Below, piece by piece: positions 51,180-59,871 of a stretch of 64,000 nucleotides of DNA. The stretch is from Loktanella sp. M215 (GTDB lineage Bacteria; Pseudomonadota; Alphaproteobacteria; Rhodobacterales; Rhodobacteraceae). How positions within the stretch are numbered: position 1 is the first letter of the stretch; every line of letters starts with the position of its first letter. The stretch covers positions 2,262,001-2,326,000 of the forward strand of contig NZ_WMEA01000001.1 of NCBI RefSeq assembly GCF_021735925.1, written 5' to 3'. Under the pieces are notes generated by a model. That model ran no database searches and was not told where the DNA came from. It was given only the letters and a program-made list of their open reading frames with translations. The position numbers and the translations under genes are program-made.

Positions 51180-54100
51180 AGATCCTGCGGTTCTTCGGGT
51201 CGGGCATCGGCATCACGCTGATCGTCGGCCTCATCGCCTCGCTGTGTCTGTGGTTCGTCGGCGGGTATCTGGGGTTCGGCGACCGGCATCCCTTCGACAG
51301 CGTGACGGGGCGGCTGGTGGGGCTGGCAGTGCTGTGGATCGCCGTGCTGCTGATCGTCTTGTTGATCGTGCTGCGCCGCGACCGCAAGGATACCGCCCTG
51401 ACCGAAGACATGGTCACGATGGCCGATCCGGTCGCCATCGAGGACGAGGCGGTGACCGCCGAACTGTCCGAAATGCGCAGCAAGCTGAAGGCCGCGCTGA
51501 CCGGCCTGCGCAAGTCCAAGTCCGGGCGCAAGCATCTGTATCAATTGCCGTGGTACATCATCATCGGCCCGCCGGGGGCGGGCAAGACGACGGCCATCGT
51601 GAACTCCGGTCTGAAATTCCCGCTGTCCGACGAAGGCGAGGTCGCTGCCATCGGCGGTGTAGGCGGAACGCGCAACTGCGACTGGTGGTTCACCGACGAC
51701 GCCGTGCTGGTCGATACCGCCGGGCGCTACACGACGCAGGACAGCGACGCCGAGGCGGACAATGCCGCTTGGCTGGGTTTCCTTGCGCTGCTGAAGAAAC
51801 ACCGCAAGCGGCAGCCGATCAACGGCGCGATCGTGGCAATCAGCCTGTCGGACCTGTCGTTGCAGGACGAGGTCACGCAGAAGGCGCATGCGCAGGCGAT
51901 CCGGCGGCGGCTGCACGAACTTCGCGAAAGGCTCGGCGTGCATTTCCCGGTCTACATCCTGTTCACTAAGGCCGATCTGATCGCGGGCTTCACGGAATAT
52001 TTCGACGGGCTGGGCAAGGAAGAGCGCGAGCAGGTCTGGGGTTTCACGCTGCCAGCGCCGCGCAAGGGCACCAAGACGCCGCCCGCCGCTGCATTCGACG
52101 CTGAATTCGGCCTGCTGGTCGACCAGTTGAATGCGCTGGCGCTGGAACGCATCCAGACCGAGACCGATCCCCAGCGGCGCAGCATGATCGCGGGATTCTC
52201 GTCTCAGGTGGCGTCCGTGCAGGACATCGCCCGCAGCTTTCTGGACGCGCTTTTTCAGGACAACACCTACGAACACCGGCAGATGCTGCGCGGCGTCTAT
52301 TTCACCTCTGGCACGCAGGAAGGCACGCCGATCGACCGTCTGATGATGGGCATGTCGCGCACCTTCGGTATCGGGCGGCAGGCCATCGGGTCCGGGCGCG
52401 GGACCGGGCGGTCCTATTTCCTGACCCGCCTGTTCGAAAGCGTGATCTTTCCCGAGGCGGGCCTCGTGTCCGCCGACGACCGGGTTGAGCGGCGTTATCG
52501 CTGGACCAAGCGGGCGTCCTTTGCCGCCGTGGCCGTGGTCGCCATCGGCATGGGGTCGCTTTGGGCGCGCAGCTATACCGGCAACCTTGCGCTGCTGGAT
52601 TCGACCCGGACGGGTATCGCGGATTACCGCGATCAGGCGGCGCTGATACCGCCCAGCCCGGTCGGCGATACGGACCTGATCTCGATCGTGCCGGCGCTGA
52701 ACACGCTGCGCGATTTGCCGGGCAATCCGTCTGGCAATCCGTCTGGACAGCCCGCATCGCGGCCTGCGTCGCTGGGGTTCGGGCTGTATCAGGGGCGGGT
52801 GATCGGCAACGAGGAACGTCTGACCTATCGCTCCGCCCTCAACACCCATTTCCTGCCGCGCCTGCTGCTGCGGCTGGAAAACCAGATGCAGTCCAGCATC
52901 AACGACCCGGATCTGCTGTACGAGACGCTGAAGGTTTATCTGACGCTGGGCGGCGTGGGGCCCTTGAACCCCGATCTGGTGCAGCAATGGATGCAGGCCG
53001 ATTGGGACGCGGCCTTTCCCGATGCCAGCCGCGAGGGGCTGCGCGCCGATCTCGCGGGCCATCTGGCTGTGCTGATGTCGGGCCCGCTGCAACCCATCGC
53101 ACTCAACAACGATCTGGTCAAAGCCGCGCAGGGCGCTCTGACCCAGATGCCGCAGGCGCAACGCGTCTACAACGGGATCATCAATTCCCCTGCGGCCCTC
53201 GATCTGGCCGCATGGCGGCTGACGGACGTGGGCGGTCCATCGGTGGCGAAGGCCTTCAGCAGATCGTCGGGCCAGCAGCTGAACGACGGGATTCCCGGCA
53301 TCTTCACCAAGGCCGGCTTCAACGAGGTTTTCCTCGAACAGGCGCTGACCGTTGCCGCCCGCATCCAGAGCGAAAGCTGGGTGCTGGGGCAGGCAGCGGC
53401 ACAGGAACAGAGCGAAACCGCGCTGATGAACCTGAGCAGGGACGTGCTGGCGCTCTACTACGAGGACTTCAACGTGCAGTACGATGCGCTGCTGGGCGAT
53501 CTGGACATCATCCCGATGAAGGACCTGCCAACCGCCGTCGAGGTGACGAACGTCTTGTCGGGACCGACCTCGCCCATCGCGAACGTGGTGAACGCGGTCT
53601 CGGCGGAGACGATGCTGACGGACGTGGCGACGGATGACGGAACGGCAGCCGTCGCCGCAGCCGCCGGTGCGCCTGCGGCCAACCTTCTGACCCGGCGCCT
53701 GTCGATGCAAAGCCGGCTTTTCCTTGAAGCGATGATGAAGACGCAGGCGGCCAGCACCGGCAAGCCTGCAGTGGCCCCCGGCGCCCCGGTGGAGGCGCAT
53801 TTCGCCTGGCTTCATCAATTGACGGCGGCGGCAGAGGGGCAACCTTCGGCACTGGACGGGCTGATCGACATCCTGAAGGACGTCTATCAGGAGCTGTCGA
53901 ACCTGAACTTCGCGGGTGGCATCGGCAACCCGCAGGATGCCAGCGCCGCACTGCCACGGTTTCAGGCCGCCGCCGGGCGGGTGCAGGACGGGCCGATCAA
54001 GCGCTGGGCCTCGCAGATCACGGTGGGGTCGAAGGGGATCGCCACCGAAGGCACCCGCGCGGGCATCGATGCGGCGTGGCAGCAGGCGGTGCTGCCGCTG

Positions 54101-54760
54101 TGCCAGCGGGTGACGACGAACACCTATCCGTTCGAAAAGCGCGCGACCGCCGATGCCTCGCTTGCCGAGTTCGGCGAGCTCTTCAAACCCGGCGGCCAGA
54201 TCGACGCCTTCTTTAAGGCGAACCTCGAAAAGGTCGTCGACATGTCGCAAAGCCCCTGGACCTTCAAGCCGGGGCCGGGGACAGAGCTCGGGATTTCCCC
54301 GGCGGTGCTGACCCAGTTCGAGAATGCGGCCCTGATCCGGGCGGCGTTCTTTTCGGGGGGGGCGAACCTTGGCCTGTCGTTCCAGCTGACGACCGAGGCG
54401 CTGGACCCCAAGGCCGACGGCATCGTGCTGGACATCGACGGGCAGACCGTGGGTTTCGTCCACACGCAGGGCACCCCCGGCACGGTCGCGATGCTGTGGC
54501 CCGGATCGGTGGGTGCCGCGCGGGTGTCGTTCCTGCCCGCTCAGAGCCAGTCTGAAAGCGAACTGGTCCGCAGCGGTCCATGGTCGCTCTTCCGCATCTT
54601 CGATGTGGCAGAGCTGCGCAATACCGACGTGCCCGACAAGAAGCGGCTGATCTTCAATCTGGGGGGGCGGATCGCGATCTTCAAATTGCAGACCGGCACG
54701 TCCATCGATCCCTTCACCTTGGCGGCGCTGCGCGATTTCCGCTGCCCGACGTCGTTCTGA
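51176..54760 (+). CDS. tssM: type VI secretion membrane protein TssM (IcmF)
   Basis: 1194 residues. Two N-terminal transmembrane helices (FGSGIGITLIVGLIASLCLWF and LAVLWIAVLLIVLLIVL), a cytoplasmic NTPase-like domain with intact Walker A GPPGAGKTTAI, FTDDAVLVDTAGRYTTQD and the ImcF-related KADLIAGF (G4-like) motif, a third helix near residue 450, then the long periplasmic IcmF/DUF1215 region. Together with TssL it forms the trans-envelope complex; I see no separate TssJ lipoprotein gene in the window. Confidence 0.95.
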   Translation: MKILRFFGSGIGITLIVGLIASLCLWFVGGYLGFGDRHPFDSVTGRLVGLAVLWIAVLLIVLLIVLRRDRKDTALTEDMVTMADPVAIEDEAVTAELSEMRSKLKAALTGLRKSKSGRKHLYQLPWYIIIGPPGAGKTTAIVNSGLKFPLSDEGEVAAIGGVGGTRNCDWWFTDDAVLVDTAGRYTTQDSDAEADNAAWLGFLALLKKHRKRQPINGAIVAISLSDLSLQDEVTQKAHAQAIRRRLHELRERLGVHFPVYILFTKADLIAGFTEYFDGLGKEEREQVWGFTLPAPRKGTKTPPAAAFDAEFGLLVDQLNALALERIQTETDPQRRSMIAGFSSQVASVQDIARSFLDALFQDNTYEHRQMLRGVYFTSGTQEGTPIDRLMMGMSRTFGIGRQAIGSGRGTGRSYFLTRLFESVIFPEAGLVSADDRVERRYRWTKRASFAAVAVVAIGMGSLWARSYTGNLALLDSTRTGIADYRDQAALIPPSPVGDTDLISIVPALNTLRDLPGNPSGNPSGQPASRPASLGFGLYQGRVIGNEERLTYRSALNTHFLPRLLLRLENQMQSSINDPDLLYETLKVYLTLGGVGPLNPDLVQQWMQADWDAAFPDASREGLRADLAGHLAVLMSGPLQPIALNNDLVKAAQGALTQMPQAQRVYNGIINSPAALDLAAWRLTDVGGPSVAKAFSRSSGQQLNDGIPGIFTKAGFNEVFLEQALTVAARIQSESWVLGQAAAQEQSETALMNLSRDVLALYYEDFNVQYDALLGDLDIIPMKDLPTAVEVTNVLSGPTSPIANVVNAVSAETMLTDVATDDGTAAVAAAAGAPAANLLTRRLSMQSRLFLEAMMKTQAASTGKPAVAPGAPVEAHFAWLHQLTAAAEGQPSALDGLIDILKDVYQELSNLNFAGGIGNPQDASAALPRFQAAAGRVQDGPIKRWASQITVGSKGIATEGTRAGIDAAWQQAVLPLCQRVTTNTYPFEKRATADASLAEFGELFKPGGQIDAFFKANLEKVVDMSQSPWTFKPGPGTELGISPAVLTQFENAALIRAAFFSGGANLGLSFQLTTEALDPKADGIVLDIDGQTVGFVHTQGTPGTVAMLWPGSVGAARVSFLPAQSQSESELVRSGPWSLFRIFDVAELRNTDVPDKKRLIFNLGGRIAIFKLQTGTSIDPFTLAALRDFRCPTSF

Positions 54761-54762
54761 CC

Positions 54763-55341
54763 GTGGGCGCCGTTTCTGCCTTCGGCAAGATCGCAGCCTT
54801 GGGCGATTTCGTCCGCATCGGTGCACCGTCCGGTTTCACCGACCGTTGGGACCGCTGGCTGCAACAGACGATGATCGCGGCCCGCACAGCCTGTGGGGCC
54901 GATTGGCAGAGGTGTTATCTGTCGGCGCCGATCTGGCGCTTCGTCTTGGCGCCGGGGCTGGCCGGGGCACAGGGTGTCGCCGGTGTCATGATGCCTTCGG
55001 TCGACCGGGTCGGGCGGCAGTTCCCGCTGGCCCTGTTCGCGATCTTGCCCAAGGACGTACCCACTCCCGCCGACGCCTGGTTTGCGCGGCTGGAGGATGT
55101 GGCGCTTGCGACGCTGGACGACGCTGCGACGCGTGACACGCTGATGGCAGCGCTGGATGACCTTGCACCGCCGCCGGGCGCTGCTGCCACACCGGCATCC
55201 GGGCAAAGCCACTGGACGGCGCACTGCGATGGCATCATCCAGCGCTTTCAGTTTGCGGGTTGGCCGCCACCCGATGCGGCGGCGGACTTCTTTGATCCTG
55301 CACGCTGGCCCGGTGCCATCCCGCAGGAAGCCCGCGCATGA
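54763..55341 (+). CDS. tagF: type VI secretion-associated protein TagF (SciT family)
   Basis: 192 residues, probably starting with GTG at 54763, two bases after the tssM stop; no strong ribosome site, so it may rely on coupling. SAFGKIAALGDFVRIGAPSGFTDRWDRWLQQTM, WRFVLAPGLAGAQGVAGVMMPSVDRVGRQFPLALFAIL and FDPARWPG are typical of DUF2094/TagF. TagF is known to repress assembly post-translationally in other bacteria, often together with or fused to PppA; here pppA follows with a four-base overlap. Confidence 0.88.
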   Translation: MGAVSAFGKIAALGDFVRIGAPSGFTDRWDRWLQQTMIAARTACGADWQRCYLSAPIWRFVLAPGLAGAQGVAGVMMPSVDRVGRQFPLALFAILPKDVPTPADAWFARLEDVALATLDDAATRDTLMAALDDLAPPPGAAATPASGQSHWTAHCDGIIQRFQFAGWPPPDAAADFFDPARWPGAIPQEARA

Positions 55342-56051
55342 TCAGGCTGCGCCATGTCAGTGCGACCCATGTGGGCCACGTGCGCAAGGTGAATGAGGAC
55401 AGCATCCTGTCGCTGCCGGACGCGCAGGTCTTCGTGGTGTCCGACGGCATGGGCGGCCATGCCGCCGGCGATTTCGCATCGCAGACGGTGGTGGACAGCG
55501 TCGCCACGATGCCGCTGGCGGACACGCCTGCCGCGCAGATGCAGGCGCTGCGTCAGGCCTTGCTGACGGCACACGCTGCGATCCTGTCAGAGATTGCAGC
55601 CCGCGGCGGCGGCACGATCGGTGCGACAGTCGTGGCCCTGATGATCGCCGACGGACATTTCGTCTGCTTCTGGGCCGGTGACAGCCGCCTTTACCGCCTG
55701 CGCGGCGGAGAGATCGAGATGCTGACGACAGATCATTCGATCGTGGCCGACCTCGTGCTGGCAGGACAGCTCAGCTGGGATGCCGCGGAACACCATCCGC
55801 AGTCCAACGCCATCACTCGCGCCGTCGGGGTGGGCGAGGTGCTGGACATCGACAAGATCCGCGGAGAGGTGCAGCGCGGCGACCGCTTCTTGCTCTGCTC
55901 TGACGGTTTGACGAAATACGCCGGGTTTGCCGTGTTGCGTGACCTGCTGTCGGACACCCCGATCGAGACGGTGACGGAACGGCTGATGGCCCGCGCACTG
56001 GAGGGTGGTGGGGCCGACAACATTTCCGTCATCGTGGTGGACGTGGCGTGA
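55338..56051 (+). CDS. pppA: PP2C-family serine/threonine phosphatase PppA
   Basis: 237 residues. PP2C metal-binding motifs appear in order: VRKVNEDSI, VVSDGMGGHAAGD, GGGTIGATVVALMI, FWAGDSRLYRLR, FLLCSDGLTK and GGGADNISVIVVDV. It would remove phosphate from Fha and other PpkA targets, switching the T6SS off. Encoded with TagF, another negative regulator. Confidence 0.94.
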   Translation: MIRLRHVSATHVGHVRKVNEDSILSLPDAQVFVVSDGMGGHAAGDFASQTVVDSVATMPLADTPAAQMQALRQALLTAHAAILSEIAARGGGTIGATVVALMIADGHFVCFWAGDSRLYRLRGGEIEMLTTDHSIVADLVLAGQLSWDAAEHHPQSNAITRAVGVGEVLDIDKIRGEVQRGDRFLLCSDGLTKYAGFAVLRDLLSDTPIETVTERLMARALEGGGADNISVIVVDVA

Positions 56052-56102
56052 TCCCCGTTCGCGAATCCGATGTCCGGCCACCACCTGCCGGATCAACGCA
56101 CC

Positions 56103-56117
56103 GGGGCTTCTTGCCCC
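56103..56117 (+). terminator. short hairpin between pppA and the 202-aa gene
   Basis: GGGGC-TTCTT-GCCCC, five GC pairs with a five-base loop, about 20 bases before the next ribosome site (AGAGGAAGA). It may partly separate expression of the following gene from the long operon, as with the hairpins round hcp. Confidence 0.4.
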
Positions 56118-56138
56118 CTCAAACAGAGGAAGACTGAG

Positions 56139-56744
56139 ATGCCATTTGCCAAGTATTACGAAATATTCGATGTCGGCGCGATGTTGAGAGGCGCCGAGGG
56201 TGCGGCCTCACCCCTGACCGGGATGGCCGGTCACTCGCGTATGCTGCATGCCACCTCCGCCGGTGGCACTGGAGGCGCGACGATGACGGCGATGCTCGAC
56301 CGCGTGACCAAGCGCGCCGGCGAAAGCAACAGCCAGTTCAAGAACCGCGGCGGGACCGGGAAGACCGGCGCCTTCGCCACGCAGGTTCTTCAGATATCGG
56401 CCGCCACGCAGGCGCTAAACAGCGTGCCGGGTCAGGCGGCACTGGCGGTGCTGGACGACGCGACGCACGCCGGGTCCCCGCTGCGGATCGTCATGACGAT
56501 TCCGATCACGAAGGAATTCGGCTTCATGCCGGCCAGTGGCGCGCCGTCCTATGCCTCGGTGTCAAAGAACGATGCCGCCGTCACGCGGACTCAGGCCAGC
56601 TGCAGCATCAACATGATCATCGACCGCGGCGCGGGTGGCACCACCCTGCAGATCCAGACCTGCTATCCCGTCGACGGTGTCGGCATTCCGGCGTCCTGGA
56701 CCGTGACGAACTTCTCGACGAAAGTCGTCGTCGCGCAGGGCTGA
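56139..56744 (+). CDS. uncharacterised T6SS-locus protein
   Basis: 201-202 residues from the ATG at 56139 with a good AGGAAG ribosome site. No family recognised. The sequence is Gly/Ala/Thr/Ser-rich and probably all-beta (HATSAGGTGGATMTAMLDRVTKRA, GSPLRIVMTIPITKEFGF, QASCSINMIIDRGAGGTTLQIQTCYPVDG, SWTVTNFSTKVVVAQG). There is no signal peptide. A GGTGKTG stretch at about 69-75 resembles a P-loop but lacks the rest of an ATPase fold. Last gene of the + operon, between pppA and the converging ppkA gene; candidates are an Hcp-like secreted protein, an effector, or a regulator. Confidence 0.7.
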   Translation: MPFAKYYEIFDVGAMLRGAEGAASPLTGMAGHSRMLHATSAGGTGGATMTAMLDRVTKRAGESNSQFKNRGGTGKTGAFATQVLQISAATQALNSVPGQAALAVLDDATHAGSPLRIVMTIPITKEFGFMPASGAPSYASVSKNDAAVTRTQASCSINMIIDRGAGGTTLQIQTCYPVDGVGIPASWTVTNFSTKVVVAQG

Positions 56745-56760
56745 CGGCTGCGGTCCGTGC

Positions 56761-56780
56761 GGTCCGCCGAATGGCGGGCC
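56761..56780. terminator. bidirectional terminator-like hairpin between converging genes
   Basis: GGTCCGCC-GAAT-GGCGGGCC: eight pairs (one G-U) and a stable four-base loop in the 44-base gap between the end of the T6SS operon and the end of ppkA. Its place between two converging stops suits a shared terminator. Confidence 0.55.
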
Positions 56781-56788
56781 TGCCCGGA

Positions 56789-59086
56789 TCAGCGCGCGGC
56801 CGTCGTCAGGATGGCGCTGTCCAGTGACCGCACGGTGCCGGAGGAGGCGGCCAGCGCGGTGGCATAGCCCGCCGCGCTTTCCGTCGTGGGGCGCAAACCG
56901 TCGAAGATCTGATCTTCGGCATGGATCGCCAGAATCTGCGTCTTGCCCAGTGTGGTGTCGTCCACGGTAAAGGCCAGCTTCTTGCCGTCCGCCGCAGCGG
57001 CCAGCGGCCATGCGACCCGCAGGGTGACCGGACCGTCACCGCCCTGACGCAGGCTGGTCACCGCGTTGTCGGGCGTCAGCATGTTGGGCAGCAGGTGGAA
57101 CACGTTGCCAGAGACGTCCAGCGCCGACACGAACAGATAGCCCGTCGTCATCGTCGCGGGAATCGTGACGTCGATCACGGGGTTGTCGCCGACGACGAAA
57201 GTGCCGGTCGGATTTTCAGTGTCGTTGGCACCGTTGCCGAACGTGATCTGGATGCCCCCCGGAGGGGCGGCGGGCAGGACGGCTGCGATCTGGCACAGCG
57301 CAGGATTGAGGACGGTGACATTCAGATCCAGAGGCCGCGTGCCGGCGCGGGCGGTCAGCGCCGCTGTCAGCGTGCTGAGCGCATCGTCGCTGGCGACCTC
57401 GCCTGCCACCTGAACGGGCGTATCCGCCGCATAACCGACGGCGGGGGGATCGACGAGGTGCAGTGCGCCGCAGTCGGATTGGTCCTGCAGCACCTGTTCC
57501 AGCGCTGGCGGCTGCAGGATCGACAGGGTCAGGCTAATCTCGGCCGTGCCGGTCAGGCCGGCGGGCAGGGCGTCCGGGGCAAGGGCCGCCATCAGGCGGT
57601 CACGCTCGGCGGGGTCGTCTGTCGTGCCGCTGATCCGCAGGGCATTGCCGTCGGCCAGCATGCTCCAGTCCGGCAGGACTGACACCTGTCCCAGCACATC
57701 CACGATCCCGGTGCCCCAGTTCGCAGCGATGTCGCCGCTGGCGAGCGTCAGATCCGCCGTGCCGCCCAGATCGTCGGTCAGGGCCTGCACCGCATCGCGC
57801 ACATCCTGTGACGGGACATTGCCCACGATTTCGACGCTGCCGCCAGCGGGTCGTGCGGCGGCAAATGTATAGGGATCCGCCACAGGCAGTGCAGGGCTGA
57901 CCGGTGCCACATCGGTGGCCGTGTCGGGCGGGGGCGCAGGGTCGGTCACCGTTCCCGCATCTGCGAGCGCCGTGCCACTGTCCCCGGAGGGTGCTGCATC
58001 GCCGCGCGATACGGCGTCCGCTGGGGCCACTGACCCGCTTCCACCCAAAACGCCCGCACCGTAAAGCCCGCCGCCCACGGCCAGAACCACTACGACCGCC
58101 GCCACGCCAATCAGCCCGCCACGGCCTTTCGGCTTTGCCGGGACGGCGGCCTGTGGCGCGACAGTGGGCGGCGTTTTCGCGGCGGCGGGGCGTGGCGCGA
58201 TCACGGTGTGTTCGCCGGCGTCGTCGCCGAAATCCAGCGGGGCGGCATCGACCGCCGAGACGGTCGGATGGTCGATTTCCTGCAGGACATCCTGCGCGGT
58301 TTGCAGCCGGGCGTCGCGATCGGGGTGGGTCATCTTGTCGATCAGGGACTTCAGCGGTTCCGGCACGCGACCGGTGTCGAGGGGCTGCGCCTTGCGCTGG
58401 ATCACTTCCATCGGATTCGATCCGATGTCGGGCGCCTTGCCTTCGAACGCGGCCAGCAGCAGCGCACCCAGCGCATAGATATCCACCCGCGCATCGGTCT
58501 GGCCGCCCAGTTGCTCTGGTGCGGCATAGGCGTATTTGCCGGCGAATTCGTTGCCGACGATGGTTTCCGCGCCGGGGTTGGTGTCCTTGGCGATGCCGAA
58601 GTCGATGATCACCGCATCGGCGGGGTTGCCGTGGCGCAGGATGATGTTGTCGGGCGACAGATCGCGGTGGACGATATTCTTGGCGTGCGCCGCGATCAGG
58701 CCCTGCGTCACACGCCGCGCCACCACCATCAGGTCGGCGGCAGGCATCCCGCCCTGCTTGATCTTCTGGTCCAGCCCCGGGCCTTCGACGTAGTCCATCA
58801 CCAGATAGACAAGCCCCTGATCGGTGCGCTGGTTGTCGTAGTACCGCACGACGGCATCGTGGCGGATTTCGCGCATCTCTTCCTCGCGGGTCATCAGCGC
58901 GAGGAAATCTTCGTTGCGGGAGTATTCCAGCCGCAGCGCCTTCAGTGCGACGACCCGGCCCGAAATCTCGCTGACGGCGCGGTAGACTTCCGACGTCCCG
59001 CCGCGGCCCAGCACCTTGTCGATCCGGTAGGTGTTGTTCAGGACGTCGCCGACATTGAAAATGCCGCGGTTGGGCGTGCCGGTCAT
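56789..59086 (-). CDS. ppkA: PpkA-type serine/threonine protein kinase with BON-like repeats and DUF4384-like C-terminus
   Basis: 765 residues. The N-terminal Hanks-type kinase (about 20-275) has the Gly loop VLGRGGTSEVY, VVALKAL with the ATP Lys, HRDLSPDNIIL, DFGIAKD and YAAPEQLGG. After a short cytoplasmic linker a transmembrane helix (GLIGVAAVVVVLAVGGGLYGAGVL, about 325-348) leads to a periplasmic part with BON-like repeats (VEIVGNVPSQDVRDAVQALTDDL, ALRISGTTDDPAERDRLMAAL) and a C-terminal module with YLFVSALDVSGNVFHLLPN and IFDGLRPTTESAAGY. In T6SS the kinase senses an envelope signal and phosphorylates Fha to trigger assembly. The C-terminal module is shared with the TonB-like protein at the other end of the locus. 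Confidence 0.92.
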   Translation of the reverse strand: MTGTPNRGIFNVGDVLNNTYRIDKVLGRGGTSEVYRAVSEISGRVVALKALRLEYSRNEDFLALMTREEEMREIRHDAVVRYYDNQRTDQGLVYLVMDYVEGPGLDQKIKQGGMPAADLMVVARRVTQGLIAAHAKNIVHRDLSPDNIILRHGNPADAVIIDFGIAKDTNPGAETIVGNEFAGKYAYAAPEQLGGQTDARVDIYALGALLLAAFEGKAPDIGSNPMEVIQRKAQPLDTGRVPEPLKSLIDKMTHPDRDARLQTAQDVLQEIDHPTVSAVDAAPLDFGDDAGEHTVIAPRPAAAKTPPTVAPQAAVPAKPKGRGGLIGVAAVVVVLAVGGGLYGAGVLGGSGSVAPADAVSRGDAAPSGDSGTALADAGTVTDPAPPPDTATDVAPVSPALPVADPYTFAAARPAGGSVEIVGNVPSQDVRDAVQALTDDLGGTADLTLASGDIAANWGTGIVDVLGQVSVLPDWSMLADGNALRISGTTDDPAERDRLMAALAPDALPAGLTGTAEISLTLSILQPPALEQVLQDQSDCGALHLVDPPAVGYAADTPVQVAGEVASDDALSTLTAALTARAGTRPLDLNVTVLNPALCQIAAVLPAAPPGGIQITFGNGANDTENPTGTFVVGDNPVIDVTIPATMTTGYLFVSALDVSGNVFHLLPNMLTPDNAVTSLRQGGDGPVTLRVAWPLAAAADGKKLAFTVDDTTLGKTQILAIHAEDQIFDGLRPTTESAAGYATALAASSGTVRSLDSAILTTAAR

Positions 59087-59107
59087 CGGATCACTCCGCC
59101 GGCCCCG

Positions 59108-59707
59108 TCAGCTGAGGGCCTGGAATTCGACGCGGCGATTGGCATCGGCCTTGGGATTGGCCGGATCGAAGGGGAACCGTTCACCCACGCCAAGCGCTTC
59201 CATCCGGTCTTCTGGAAATCCGCAGTCGGTAGCCAGAAAGCGTTTCACTTCCTCGGCGCGCAGCTTGGACAGGCGTTCGTTGTAGTCCGCGGTGCCAGAG
59301 GCGTCGGTATGCCCGAGGATGCGAATCGCCTGCACGTCGGCCGCCTTCAACGCGCCACACAGCGTCACCAGCTTGGGCTTCTGGTCGGCGCGCAGGGCGG
59401 CGGAATCGAAGTCGAAGGAGACGTTGACGTTCACCTGTTCGCGCTGCGGGATGGCGGTCGCGATTTCCGCGACGGTATCGGCACCCTGCGGTGCGGCGTC
59501 CGTTGCGGCATCCGACGCGGCAGCGTCCGGCGTGGCCAGCACAAGGCCACGTGTCTTCTGGGTGCGGAACTTTTCGGCCATCTGCTCTGCCGTCTCGCCG
59601 CCCGCATCCGCCGCCTGTGCTGCCACCGCATGAAGGTTCAGGGGAGAGACCAGCAGGCCCGCCGAAAGGGCGGCCACTGCGACGATGGGAACGAGACGTT
59701 GCAACAT
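59108..59707 (-). CDS. OmpA-family periplasmic/outer-membrane protein
   Basis: 199 residues. Signal peptide (LVPIVAVAALSAGLLVSPLNLHAVAAQA), a short Ala/Thr/Asp-rich spacer and a C-terminal OmpA domain: NVSFDFDSAALRADQKPKL, IRILGHTDASGTADYNERLSKLRAEEVKRFL and ANRRVEF. The Asp/Arg residues that bind diaminopimelate are in HTDASG and NERLSKLRA. Upstream of ppkA on the same transcript, 21 bases before it, so it may give PpkA a peptidoglycan-linked partner, as TagQ/TagP-like envelope proteins do elsewhere. Confidence 0.88.
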   Translation of the reverse strand: MLQRLVPIVAVAALSAGLLVSPLNLHAVAAQAADAGGETAEQMAEKFRTQKTRGLVLATPDAAASDAATDAAPQGADTVAEIATAIPQREQVNVNVSFDFDSAALRADQKPKLVTLCGALKAADVQAIRILGHTDASGTADYNERLSKLRAEEVKRFLATDCGFPEDRMEALGVGERFPFDPANPKADANRRVEFQALS

Positions 59708-59871
59708 TGACGTGGCCTTTTCTGATCCATCACTGATGCGATGACACTACACGCTTCCGTTGCGTCATGTCACTCGCAATCAGCGCCCGGCGCACTAAGC
59801 GATCCGAATTGACTCGGACTTCCGCTTGCCACAGGTTGCCCGTGGCAATGCCTTGCGGGAGTTTCGGACAC

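Noticed and set aside
51068..54826. Open frame of 1252 codons on the minus strand
   Set aside because: Exactly antisense to tssM, whose family features are clear; the antisense product is His/Arg/Gln-rich with no domain, a normal by-product of GC-rich codon use.
56340..56365. P-loop ATPase in the 202-residue T6SS-locus protein (GGTGKTG)
   Set aside because: The motif is not preceded by a hydrophobic strand and no Walker B or other NTPase motif follows; probably chance in a Gly/Thr-rich protein.
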